Assembly: GCA_021464415.1 (NCBI GenBank)
Contig: CM038466.1
Span: forward strand, 22,879,017-22,943,016
DNA length: 64,000 nt
Reading direction: 5' to 3'
From: Lonicera japonica
Lineage: Eukaryota > Streptophyta > Magnoliopsida > Dipsacales > Caprifoliaceae
The notes below the pieces were generated by a model. That model worked only from the letters and a program-made list of their open reading frames with translations. It did not search any database and had not been told where the DNA came from. Made by a program: the position numbers and the translations under genes. This document shows, one piece after another, positions 1-10,328 of this stretch (position 1 is its first letter; each line of letters starts with the position of its first letter).

Positions 1-13
1 TATAAAGTTCAAT

Positions 14-362
14 ATTCCCTCAATCCCATAGTAAGAGTCCACTGTTCCTTTAAAGGATTTTCCTTTCAGGACATAATCAATGTACCATATCTACCTATAG
101 TAAACGAGTTTTATATCTAACCCTTGATTAAGTTGAAATTAGCATGAGTGAGTGGATTAACCTAGTGATAAAGGTGCCCAACTGGATATGGGATCCCAGG
201 TTCGAGTTTCACCCGGATCGGGGAGGGTTTCTTAGTTACTTGCAATTGAGGGAAGAGACTTAGAACTTCCATTTTAAAAAAACAAAAATAAATTGAAAAT
301 TTGAAATTAGCATATCTTTAGAAAGATGTAAAAGTCGAACTTGACTCTGAATTTGGGACCCC
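14..362. mobile_element. Degenerate Stowaway-like MITE in the last visible protease intron, split by a SINE
   Basis: The left part (ccctcaatcccatagtaaga, then gagtccact) and the right part (cttgactctgaatttggga) form weak inverted ends. The same layout recurs in the MITEs at 17744-17923 and near 38250-38470. A SINE at 146-300 interrupts it. The ends are eroded, so the limits are approximate. Confidence 0.5.
146..300 (+). mobile_element. tRNA-derived SINE with 13-bp target duplication
   Basis: It has an A-box-like stretch (taacctagtgataaag) and a B-box (ggttcgagtttcacc), and ends in an A-rich tail. The 13-bp direct repeat ttgaaattagcat flanks it at 133-145 and 301-313. Its 3' part resembles the SINE at 55301-55445 (ggaagagacttaga versus ggaagagatttaga), so the two belong to one family. 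Confidence 0.8.
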
Positions 363-475
363 TACAAGTTTGATAATGTACAAAACCAGCCATTAACTAA
401 GCTTTATAGCGCACATGCTCAAAGGTGTCAATGATTCGGACTACACATGCGTACATTTGCAATCAAAATACTTAC

Positions 476-3400
476 GTCCTATTATATTCAGCTCGGCACT
501 CTTGATTACACCCAGGCAATATACAAGTTCATGCTACATCACAAGCGAAACAAAACAAAATTTAATGTTAACGGAAACAAATAATATTACTGAAGAGATT
601 TTGAACGAGTACAGTCGTGGCAATCCTACCAGTGAAGAGATAACAATTATTGGATCATAGATTGCAAATTGGCCTCCCCCTTTCATAGTTAAGCTCAAAC
701 TGGGGATCAGGCTCGTATTTGATTCAGAACTGCCCATCATAAAGGAGAGAAAAAAAACTAGTTAGATTTGGAGAGCAGATAGGATGGATTTGACTGGTGT
801 ACATGGGGACGAATTGAATTCCTTGAAATTATGTTGCATAATTTTCCGTAAAAAACTAAAACCTATGAGGGAAGTGGCTTTTGAATTCCATAGAAAAGAA
901 TAAGGCCAAAACAAGATGTACCGTGGAACTTGATTCCTCCAAAATTATGCAGTAAAAAACTTTAAAAATTAAGGGTATATTTGATTAGAAAAGGTTGACA
1001 AATGATTGAAAACAATACTAATTTATGAGAAGTAGGAAAGAGGAGCGATATGGTGAAATGTTCTATTACGGCATTACCTTTTTGGTTTTCCATGGAATCC
1101 AATTCTTCGGGCGATGGTTGAGAGTTTTTCCATGAAAAAAGAGAAAAAGATGGAGAACATCTTACTAAATCAACTCATCTTGTTTCCAACTTCTCATAAA
1201 TTTAGTACCCTTTTTTAATTCCTACCTTTTTTATCAGGTGGATCCTAAAAGAAACTAGTGCTGAGATTTAAAAAATGACCTCATATCATAGCAGTATTCA
1301 AAAGGTATCCTTGGATCAGAGGGAAGCTGCTTATCTCTTACTTGAGAATGGAACTGCAGAAAAAAAAAAAAAAAGGAAGTGCTTGAGTTCAAGAATTTGG
1401 CTTTTTGAAAAACCTGTAAAATAATGTTACCCTTTTTTAGTGCTTACACTCTCTGTGAGCCTTGTATATGCCGTGTCAATCAGATAGGTGAAGGAGGTAC
1501 CAGAATCAAAAAGAGCTGTAAAATCCAAGTCAACGAGAGTAGTACCCACACGAACTTGAGTTACAGAAATATTATACGCTGGACTGCAACACAATTTTGG
1601 TCAATAGACACGATAACTTAGTAAAACAAAAATTAAGGAGCGTTTGATAAAAAAAAGGTTGGAAAATGATTAAAAACACTACTAAATTTATCAGAAGTTG
1701 GGAAAAGAGATGGGTGATTTGGTGAGCTTTTCTTCTACTTTTTCGTGTTTTCCATGGAATCCAATACTTTTGGCAATGAGAAAGAGAGTTTTCCGTGGAA
1801 AAAGTGAAAGATGGAGAACATCTTCCCAAATCTCTTTTTCCAACTTCTCATCAAACTTAATTATTTTTCCATTTTCCCAACTTTTTATCAAACAGACCCT
1901 AAAGTTTCACTGTTAAATTAAGTGGGTCGTCGCCACTTACTGTAATTCGTTCAAATTAAAAGCAGTCTCTTCTTGGTCAAGGCTACCTTTATCTCCAAAA
2001 TTAATCCTTCCGGTTCCATCACGTCCAAAACACATGGAGAAAGAATCTTCTGTATAGCCTTCCTTGGACAAAATACTAGGAACCGATATCTTCTCCAAAC
2101 CAAGCCCAAATAAACCATTTGGAGCCGCTACATCGAGAAATGAACCAGTTTGTACCTGTCCACAGCTGCGTAATTCAAAATTGCAGACTTATCTCAAATT
2201 CTCAAACCTACAAGGCAGCAAGAGAGAGAGAGAGGCTACTCCCTCAATGGCATATTAACTGTCCCCATTTAAAATTCAAACATTTTAGGGAATATTTTGA
2301 ACTTCCATAAATACCCCTCATCACTAAGTCTCGAGATTAGGTAAGTTGCTAGCCATGATAGTTGTATACAAAGGAATTTTTGGTGTATAACACTATTTAA
2401 TAGCCTAGTTAAAGAATCTGGTTCTTAATTTGAGAGGAAGGGATTACATATTTTGAACTCAACTGTCAGTGGCATAGAAAAGGCTATGATAATACAGTCC
2501 AACAAGATGATGCTTAATATAGAATATCAATAAGGTGAATTTCATTGCAAAGTTGGAAAATGATTGAAAAGAGCGACTAATTATTATGAGAAGTTGGAAA
2601 AAGAGATAAGAGATTTAGTGAGATGTTCTATTACATTTTCTGTTTTTTCATGGAATCCAATTCTGTGGGCAGTGGTAAGAATAATTTTCCATGGAGGAAA
2701 AGATAGAAAACATTAAACATGTCACCAATCACTCGCGCCTTTTTCCAACTTCTCGTAAATATTGCTTTTTGAGCTTTTCAATCAAACGGACCCTATAAAA
2801 ATTTGGAAAATGATTGAAAACACCACTAATTTTATTGAGAAAAAAAAAGGTTGATTGATTTGGTGATATGTTCTCCATCTTTTTCTTATTTTCCAAGGAA
2901 AATTTTCACCGCCAAAAGAATTTTTTCCATTGAAAACCAAAAAAAGTAATAAAATATTTAACCAAACCACTCTTCTCTTTTTCAAACTTCTCATAAAAAT
3001 TAATAGTGTTATCAATTATTTTCCAACTTTCTTTCTTTCTTTCTTTCTTTTTTTTATCAAACACACCCTAAAGATCCGTTTGATCGAAAGTTGGATAATT
3101 ATTGAAAACAACAATAAGTTTTATGAGAAGTTAGAAAAAGAGATGAGTTATTTGGTGAGATGTTCTCCATCTTTCCCTTATTTTTTATGGAAAATTTTTA
3201 TTGCACCCCCAAGAATTTTATTCCTTGAAAAACAATAAAACTAATAGAACATTTCACCAATTCTCTCGTCTTTTTTCCAACTTCTCATAAAAATAAGTAG
3301 TGCTTTCTATCGTTTTCACTGTTTTGATCAAACACACCCTAAAAGTATAAAATTTAGAAACTCACCCAAATGTGATGTATGCATCAACAATGTCTTGACT

Positions 3401-5796
3401 ACTGTCATGTGTTTTCAAGTGCAGAACATCCTCCACCAAAACACCTGAAGTTGCAGTTTCCGATGAGACATAGGACACGGAGTAAGGACAACTGTTGAAT
3501 GTTCCGGGGCAGCTATTACGATTAGAGCACAAACTGTTGTTGCAAGTAACCTTTTTGCTTGTTGATGATTCTTTTGGGTTGTATATGCTAAGCTCAAATT
3601 CCTATATGATAAAGATATATTAGTGAAAATCATTGGCAAGAGTGGCAACCTACTTAAGAAATAGTATCACAAAAATACTATAATTCAATTCATACTGATG
3701 TATTTAATGAATTTAGCGACTGCAGTAGCTTGTCTCTCCATTTATAGAGATCTGAAACCTTCATAGCTGAAACCAATTACTCCTAATATAACTAAGACTA
3801 ATTAATCAAAAAGGGTATAGATTATTCTACACATACTAAGATTTCAAATCATAATTAGGGCAATTGTCCAGCTCTAATACTGCTTAGCAAAAAATTAGAG
3901 CTAGAAAAACAATGGAGAGAAAAATGTGTAATTTGATTGCTCCTCTTCTTCAGATGTAATTCATCCAGGACTACAATGACCAAATAGGGAAGGCATATAC
4001 TATCCCTGGCTTAATACTAATGACAAGTTGCAGGTTCAAAGACTTTGTAAGGAATCTCTAGCCGACATTGTTTAGAGTTCTGGGGAATAATTGCATTCCT
4101 TCATCCATTCAGGATATCCTGGCAAGAATTTCAATGAGCGAAATAGTTTTCTTTCCTAGGGAATGTAGCTAGAAAGGAATGCAAGAATTATTAAGTACAG
4201 AAGCTTCCTTTTCATCTATGGGGGTATTCTTTGCTCTCTCGCCATCTCGACCATGGGTTGTTTATAGGTGGATCTAAGATATATATTGTAAAATGATTGG
4301 AGGGCATCTCTTCACTGACTCAGTATTTCCTTCTACATAGCTGATAGCTGTAAGAGGATGTCTCATTCTAGTATCCAGCTTTTTTCTCAACCTATTATCA
4401 ATCATTAAAAGTTATAACACAAGTCTTACATATTTAAATATGGATGTGTGAAAAAAGGGTTTCAGACAAGTGTCTATGAGTGTTCGTGAAATGTCAATGT
4501 CTAGCATAGATACGCAGCATACGCAGGGTTTTCTAGCTCATAATATCTCAATTTCAAAACTTTCAACAATTAGCGAGTCCATCAACAACTATTAATGATG
4601 GAAATAATTATAGTAGTTGATTTTTTTCATGAACCAAAACAAGAATGCATCTTGAAAGCATATCATACAACCATTTGCAGTGATTGCTTCAGCAGACGAC
4701 AAAACTGCTAAGCCGATAGCATTTCCCATTTTAAAACTAGTAGATTCACATCTATTGCAATCAAAAAAGGAAAAGAATAAAGAATGCCTTCTGAGCCAAT
4801 TCCACTTCCATAATCTATTACCAAACATCTATTGGTTTACAAAATAAGATTATCAATCAATAAATTAGACACAAAGAAGAAAAAAGAACATACAGAGCTA
4901 TAAGGTGTGGAATTAGTAGATGCACAACTACTGCAATCACAGGGCACCCAAAACAGATCACTCCCAGTATCAAGCGCCACCATAAACTTCATAGCAGGTG
5001 TCCCCAATGACACCGTTGTGTAATGCAAACTACACAAGAACAACAATAAACCACACACAATTCAATTAAAAAAAGGGTCCTTAAACACGGACATATATAT
5101 ACCTGCGCAAAAAACTAACATGGTGATTACTCATTGGTTGGACACAGAAACTAACATATCAATCTAGCCATTACTCATTGGTTGGATAGAACGGATTTTG
5201 ACATGGATGAGGGACCACACATTCTAACCGGAACTTGTCAGCCACACTATGCACGCAGTTTTTAAGTCAGATATACATATATATTTGACACAAAAACTAA
5301 CGTATCAATCCAGGATTTACTCATTGGTTGGAATATATTCCGACAAGCATAAATTTGATACGTACCCACGTTGTAAAGTGTACATTTTAAGTTTTGTGTA
5401 AGATATATACATTTCTCTAGAATTTTTTATTTTTATTTTTTTTTAAAAAAGAACAGAATAATAATGAAACACAGAAATAAATAAATATCCGTACAATCCC
5501 AAAGAACTTATACGAAAAGTGGAATTCCCGTCGGAGAAAGTTAAGGTTCCGTCGAGATCCGTTAACCTTCGTCCCCTTAGTGCACGATCGCGGTTAGCCA
5601 ATTGTTCAAAGTAGTCGATACTTCCCTTCGCCGGCCAATTGCCGGCAGGAAAGTACCTCCGGCCACTCTCCGACCACTTCTTTACCGGCTCCGAGAACCT
5701 GTGGTGCATTTCGAAGGAGAAAATGCGGGCATTGCAGCAGCTCTGTAAACCCCAAACAGTGAGCAATGTGAGTGAGAAAATGTAGAGATTACACAT
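476..5796 (-). CDS. Aspartic protease, APF1-like (A1 family), 3' end outside window
   Basis: Secreted or membrane-associated pepsin-type protease of the plant 'aspartyl protease family protein 1' group. Exons on the minus strand: 5796-5495, 5029-4894, 3601-3366, 2165-1941, 1583-1448, 1353-1280, 729-630 and 533-476. All have GT-AG borders and compatible phases, giving 422 residues. Residues 1-23 look like a signal peptide. The first catalytic motif DTGSD is at about 121 (exon 2), followed by a Cys-rich WVPCDC segment. The second motif DSGTS is at about 326 (exon 5). Exon 8 ends after LNIIG with a GTAAGT donor, and the expected last exon (the QNF-type C-terminus) is not in bases 1-470, so it must lie to the left. 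The introns are packed with MITEs and one SINE. The start is the only ATG that gives a signal peptide. The family is well supported; the exact orthologue is not known. Confidence 0.9.
973..1245. mobile_element. Foldback MITE, copy 1 of 5 (protease intron 6)
   Basis: About 270-bp hairpin-type element flanked by TAA on both sides. The left arm has ggttgacaaatgattgaaaa and the right arm ccaacttctcataaattt. The centre carries ttccatggaatccaattctt. It is the most diverged of the five copies at its ends. Confidence 0.7.
1637..1899. mobile_element. Foldback MITE, copy 2 of 5 (protease intron 4)
   Basis: 263-bp element flanked by TAA at 1634-1636 and 1900-1902. The ends are ggagcgtttgataaaa and its near inverse ttttatcaaacagaccc, and the arms stay complementary well inward. 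The 3-bp TAA duplication and the ends suggest the Tourist/PIF-Harbinger type. Confidence 0.8.
2534..2793. mobile_element. Foldback MITE, copy 3 of 5 (protease intron 3)
   Basis: 260-bp copy. It shares ttggaaaatgattgaaaa, the central ttccatggaa palindrome and the terminal caatcaaacggaccc with copies 2, 4 and 5. It abuts copy 4. Confidence 0.75.
2797..3068. mobile_element. Foldback MITE, copy 4 of 5 (protease intron 3)
   Basis: About 270-bp copy between copies 3 and 5, separated from them by only a few bases of TAA-type sequence. It contains a (CTTT)n expansion near 3030-3052. Its right end is tatcaaacacaccc. Confidence 0.75.
3072..3339. mobile_element. Foldback MITE, copy 5 of 5 (protease intron 3)
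   Basis: 268-bp copy with ends gatccgtttgatcgaaag and ttttgatcaaacacaccc, flanked by TAA on both sides. Its right end lies 27 bp from the 3' splice-donor side of protease exon 3 (which ends at 3366). Confidence 0.8.
5118..5335. repeat. Short interspersed repeat units in protease intron 1
   Basis: The motif tactcattggttgga occurs three times (near 5128, 5171 and 5319). Two of these are preceded by aaactaac(a/g)tatcaatc. The unit is roughly 40 bp, partly tandem, with no coding content. Confidence 0.6.
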
Positions 5797-6151
5797 TGGT
5801 TATTTTTTGGGGGATCAGATTTTGTGCCCTAGAAATATATGCATTGAAAGAGAAGGGGGAAGTTGTAAACCCTAGATCTTAGATGGTGAGGGGTTTAGAG
5901 CGAGAGAGAGAGAGAGTTTTGGGGGTTTTCTTGAGTGAGCGAGTTCATAATAATCTTGAATTGACAGTTGAGGAAGTTAGCGAGAGAGACTGTTACGAGT
6001 CAACTCAGTCACGGAACCAGTCCACTCAGTGTCGTTAAAAATGACATGATTATTTAATATTTTTACCTAATTAAATATCTTCCTATTTTGACGATTACAA
6101 ACCTTTTTTGGTGATTCAACTCCTCAGTTAATCTTGAGTTACGCCTCATCT

Positions 6152-6152
<1 letters not shown>

Positions 6153-6183
<31 letters not shown>

Positions 6184-6186
6184 TTT
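6153..6186. repeat. (CTTT)n microsatellite
   Basis: Uninterrupted ctttctttcttt run upstream of the protease gene, between its 5' region and the MITE that starts near 6310. Confidence 0.9.
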
Positions 6187-7080
6187 TGACATAAATCATT
6201 TGTTGAATCAAATTGGAAATTAAACGTCAAAGGACAAAGACTCTTCTAACCATGGAGGGGGATCTTCTAACCAAATAATTATATTAGAAATAGATAAATA
6301 ATAAATTTAGGTGGCGTTTGATAAAATAACTGAAGAGTGAAACTGAAAAAACTGTTTGTTTAAGTTTAAAAATTATATTTGAAAAAATATTGTTAGTTTG
6401 AATATAACGCATTTGAAAACTGATTTTTTTTAATATAATAATTTTGCCTTATTAATTTATTTAGATCAAATGATTCTAAATGAAAATAAAAAAAAAATCA
6501 TATAATTTAAACTTTTTACCCTAGCTAGCCCATTTCATTTATGAAAATTATTAATCACCATTACCTCACTAAATGCAAAAATTCATAAAATAAAATTTGT
6601 AAACTTGACAAAATTTTAAAACATAAAGACATAGTTTTATATCAAAGTAAAACTAATTAAGTATTGATAATCATATCTTCAAATCCTTGAATCAACAACA
6701 ATAGTTTTATGAGTCAAAATCCTTGGAAATTATCTACTACTAGGAAACTAATTAAGCATTGATATTCATACCAACTATGCTTTTTTTTTTCTTCTTGTAA
6801 TTTTCCTTTTTTATTTAATACTAATTAATAAACTTTATATTTGTTAAGGTTGATGATGATTTACACTACGGCGACGTCAAAATTAATTTTATTTTCATTG
6901 ATGATAAGTCTTTCTAGAGAGACATTTTATGGCATAAAAGAGAGACGTCATAATTTAAGAATTACTAATTGGATAGAATTATTAATTGAAGAATTACTAA
7001 TTGGACATATATATAGAATGTCAGGTGGTGTTGAATTGGTTTGAAAAACAGGTGATGTTGAATTGATTATGTACAGTCAA

Positions 7081-7108
7081 CCCCCCCCCCCCCCCCCCCC
7101 CCCCCCCC
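7081..7108. repeat. Poly-C tract of 28
   Basis: Twenty-eight uninterrupted C residues in otherwise AT-rich sequence. The length is prone to sequencing error. Confidence 0.9.
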
Positions 7109-7200
7109 TTGTATTCCCCCATCATTTTCCGCTTTCAACTAGGTAAGGTTAGAATTCTAGGTGAGGTGGAAAATCTAATAATCTTACTAGAAATTAGGTA

Positions 7201-7868
7201 GAAGGGCTTATTATACATTGATTTTTACCAAAAATCCAATGAATAATATTTTTTTGAATGAAGGGCCTATTTTTAATTGGTAATTTGAATGAAGGGCCTA
7301 TTTTTAATTGGTAATTAGTGTAAGATGCCTATTTTGTTTTATATTTTAAATGAATGTATTTGAATAAATTTAAATATCATTTAATTAATAAAAACATGTT
7401 ATGTATTACCTAAATTACCCCTTTTAATGAAATTTTCACAAAAAATATGGACTGCAAAGTTCATATTGCAATAAAATATGAACTGCAAAGTTCATATTGC
7501 AGTGAAATATATACTGCAATATGAACTTTGCACTAAAAATATGGACTGCAAAGTTCACATTGCAGTAAAATATGGACTGCAATATGAACTTTGCACTAAA
7601 AATATCGACTGCAAAGTTCACATTGCAGTGAAATATGGACTGCAAAGTTCATATTGCAGTGAAATATAGACTGCAAAGTTCATATTGCAGTTCATATTTT
7701 AATGCATATTGATATTTTTTTAGTTTATTTTAAGGGTTGGGATGTCATTTTATAATGAAAAAAAAAGACACATGTCATATTATCAATAAAATAAAAAATA
7801 GGCCCTTTATTTAAAAAAAAATTATTCCTTGGCCTTAGTGTGAAAATCTTTCTCTAATAAGCCCTTTT
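7201..7868. mobile_element. Nested TIR element carrying an internal minisatellite
   Basis: The left arm (agggcttatta, then gaataatattttttt and agggcctatttttaatt) is repeated in inverse at the right end (aataggccctttat, aaattattcctt, taataagccct). The arms are about 80 bp with small gaps. The left arm's inner part (tgaatgaagggcctattt) is itself duplicated in tandem at 7254-7313. No ORF with a recognisable transposase is present. Confidence 0.65.
7440..7705. repeat. Minisatellite with units in both orientations
   Basis: About eight units of roughly 31 bp built on tgcaaagttcatattgcagt. Two units carry the exact reverse complement, actgcaatatgaactttgca. The mixed orientation opens reading frames on both strands (7436-7645 minus, 7478-7669 plus), which I regard as repeat artefacts. 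Confidence 0.9.
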
Positions 7869-8370
7869 TTTTAATTGCCCCATAATCTTATGTTTAATCA
7901 AACACCCAAATGTATACTAAACAAAGTCCTAAAAATCATGTAGAATCAAACACCGAAATTCTTCATAAACAAAGCCCTAAAAACAAATCAACCACCCAGT
8001 AATCAAGAAGACGAATAAAGGGAGAGAAAAAAGTATACCTCAAGCGTTCGTGTAAGAGAGAAGAGTGAAGAAACTGCAGCAGCGTCGTCGATATGTAGAA
8101 TTGAAGCAGCTGCGTGGAGAAATGAGAATGAGAAGAGGAGAAGGCTGTGTGTTGTTAGGGTTGAATGAAGGTAAAATATGTATTTTGTATTGGTGTGATT
8201 TTAGATTTTAGATTTAAGTGGTATATTTGTCACTTAAAATTTTGGATACATTTTTTCATATTTAAGTAGCTAACCACTTATTTTTTTGGCAAAACAAACA
8301 ACTCACACACCAGTTAAAACTGAAAATTTTAAGTTTTCATATTTAAGTGGTTGAAACAAACATCCCCTTA

Positions 8371-9636
8371 TCCAAAAGCATGCGCAGTAGAGTTGCAGAG
8401 TTTACCTCTTGGCCTCGACTAAAATTTGAGAAAAAAATAATAATAAATAATTAAAATGCGTTTACATTTGTTCTTGGTATATGGTTTTATAATATATTTT
8501 TTTGGAGCTATCTATCATTCTTATTAGAAAAACTTTAATTTCTTTCTCTTTCTCCTTCTCCTTTTTTTATTTTTCATTTTTTTATTTAGTGAAAAGGAGA
8601 CTATTTCCATCTCAAATTAATAGTATCATTTTTCTTAAATTTTCAAAATGACTCAAATACTATTAATCTTTTAAAATATAATAAATGCATTAAATCACAC
8701 AATTAAAATAAATTATATTCTCAAGCAATAAATAAGTTAAAATTAGTATTTTCTTAAGTATTGTTAAATTTAAATTTAAAGGTGACTATTAATTAAAAAA
8801 AAAGTATCACTTTTTAAGATAGAGAGTATCGTTATTGTATTTTAGTAAAGGAATCGGGCCTTTTGTCTTTTAACTTTGGATACAACTTTTAAGTTACTGA
8901 ATTTGAAACTTTTATCACTTTCTGATATTTTTCCAAGTATACACCTCGAACTTTCTAAGTGCTTTAAACATCTAAATTTTTATAAAGTGATGTATGGCAT
9001 CCTTACACACAAATTGAGATTTGAAACACTTTCAATGGTGCTCTTGTTTAAAGCTTTTAGACACCTTAATTAAATTAATTGAAGATTTTAATTTGCAACC
9101 TAAACAATTTTTTGAGATAGTTTGCTCCTTGTACATTTAATTTGTTGCAATCTAACTCTAACTCATTTTCGACCAAATTAGTACTGATATTTCTAGAGAA
9201 CAAATTAATTAAAATTGATAATATATACTTCATTGCATGCTAAATTAATTAGAGCCGAGGATCAAATTGTTTTCGTCTAACAAATTAAATAAAGATGTAC
9301 ATGTACATGAAGAACCACCTTAATTACAAGAACTTAATTCTAGTTCAATAACCCATAAAAAAAAAGATTATTTTTTATAACAACATTGAATTACATGTTA
9401 ATTTTCTTAGAAAAAAAATAGTATGTACAAGGTACATTGAGTCATTATACAATATATTACTATTTACAAATAAAAACTCTCAATTACATAATAAAAATCT
9501 TACTTCTTCTACTTAGTACTACAAAAAATGGGTCTTGGTCTTAAACAAGGCTACTATTCCACTGCAAGAAAGATGATCTCATACTTCTATCTCTTCACTC
9601 GATCTTGTGTTACCATATATCGATCAATAGGCTCGA
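8371..9636. other. Intergenic, no gene seen
   Basis: AT-rich sequence 3' of the small minus-strand gene. I see no ORF with a recognisable domain and no clear transposon ends. Polyadenylation of the 9637-10328 gene would fall here. Confidence 0.6.
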
Positions 9637-10328
9637 TCATATTGGAGAGGGAGAGGTAAAACCAAACTTATCCGATAATTTTGTTCGCGTTAACGGTGAA
9701 AAAAGCTCCATCTGATGAATGAAATGGACATCGTGAATTACAGGATTATCTGTTCTTCTAGGAGGAGATCCTGAGTAGCAAGTTGGCGAACATCCCGTAC
9801 ATAAAGTTTCTCGTCCATCTATTGTCTGTATTAAACATTTATTTCAAATAATAAGTATGATGTTTGTCCAAATCTTTAATTTGTAGGTGAAAATATATAA
9901 AGGATTGAATTGAACCTTCTCCGCAATAATGTTGAGAATTCCACTTCTTCCTTCAGGATTTGGTTGGCTGATTACATTAAAATCACATAAGAAATTAAAT
10001 GGAAAAAATATCAAAATTATTACATTAGAACTAGTGTTTCACGTCGAAGCTAGGGACGTGCAAAAGAAAGGAAGGTTTGAAAAAAATAAGGTTAATATTG
10101 TTGTCGAAGCAATTGCAAGATCATCTTGCTTTAGCAAAACCTTATATGAGAAAAGAGAAAGAACCTGTGTTTATTGCATTTGTGGGGCTTGAGAAATTCC
10201 GGTACGGCGTTAGACCGAATGCGCCGTGGCTTAGGGCAAACAGGGAGATCATCATTTCCCCCAAACCCTAGCCTGTTTCCCTCTACATTTGTCTCAACAA
10301 CATTGTTTTTAACTACTAGATGATGCAT
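9637..10328 (-). CDS. Small conserved-looking plant protein of unknown function, 134 aa
   Basis: I do not recognise a named family with certainty. Exons on the minus strand: 10328-10165, 9967-9916 and 9825-9637. Each join keeps frame and phase (phase 2, then 0), with GT donors (GTTCTT and GTTCAA) and AG acceptors. The product is hydrophilic with no signal peptide or membrane segment. Exon 1 has [11 protein letters not shown] and [10 protein letters not shown], a Cys/Pro-rich basic stretch. Exon 2 encodes [14 protein letters not shown]. Exon 3 has [20 protein letters not shown] followed by [20 protein letters not shown], and it stops at 9637. The CxxC...C cluster could bind metal, but that is inference. 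The start is the first in-frame ATG and is not preceded by an open frame. The coherent three-exon structure argues for a real gene. From memory it resembles short uncharacterised Arabidopsis proteins; a protein search would settle this. Confidence 0.75.

Larger units (their letters stand above)
6310..8370. mobile_element. TIR element of the 'ggtggcgttt' family, expanded by nested insertions
   Basis: The left end (ggtggcgtttgataaaat, then ctgtttgtttaagtt) matches the left end of the element at 27853-28564. The right end (taagttttcatatttaagtgg, read as a 20-base core plus flank, then aaacaaacatcccc) matches that element's right end. The 27.8-kb copy is about 0.7 kb, whereas this one spans 2.06 kb because other sequence, including the TIR element at 7201-7868, sits inside. 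No intact transposase ORF is visible, so it is non-autonomous. Confidence 0.6.

Noticed and set aside
146..300. tRNA gene
   Set aside because: The A and B boxes are degenerate, no cloverleaf or anticodon arm forms, and an A-rich tail and target duplication show a SINE.
7436..7669. Facing ORFs with repeated Cys/Lys peptides, possible repeat protein
   Set aside because: They are produced by a minisatellite with units in both orientations and have no start or splicing context.
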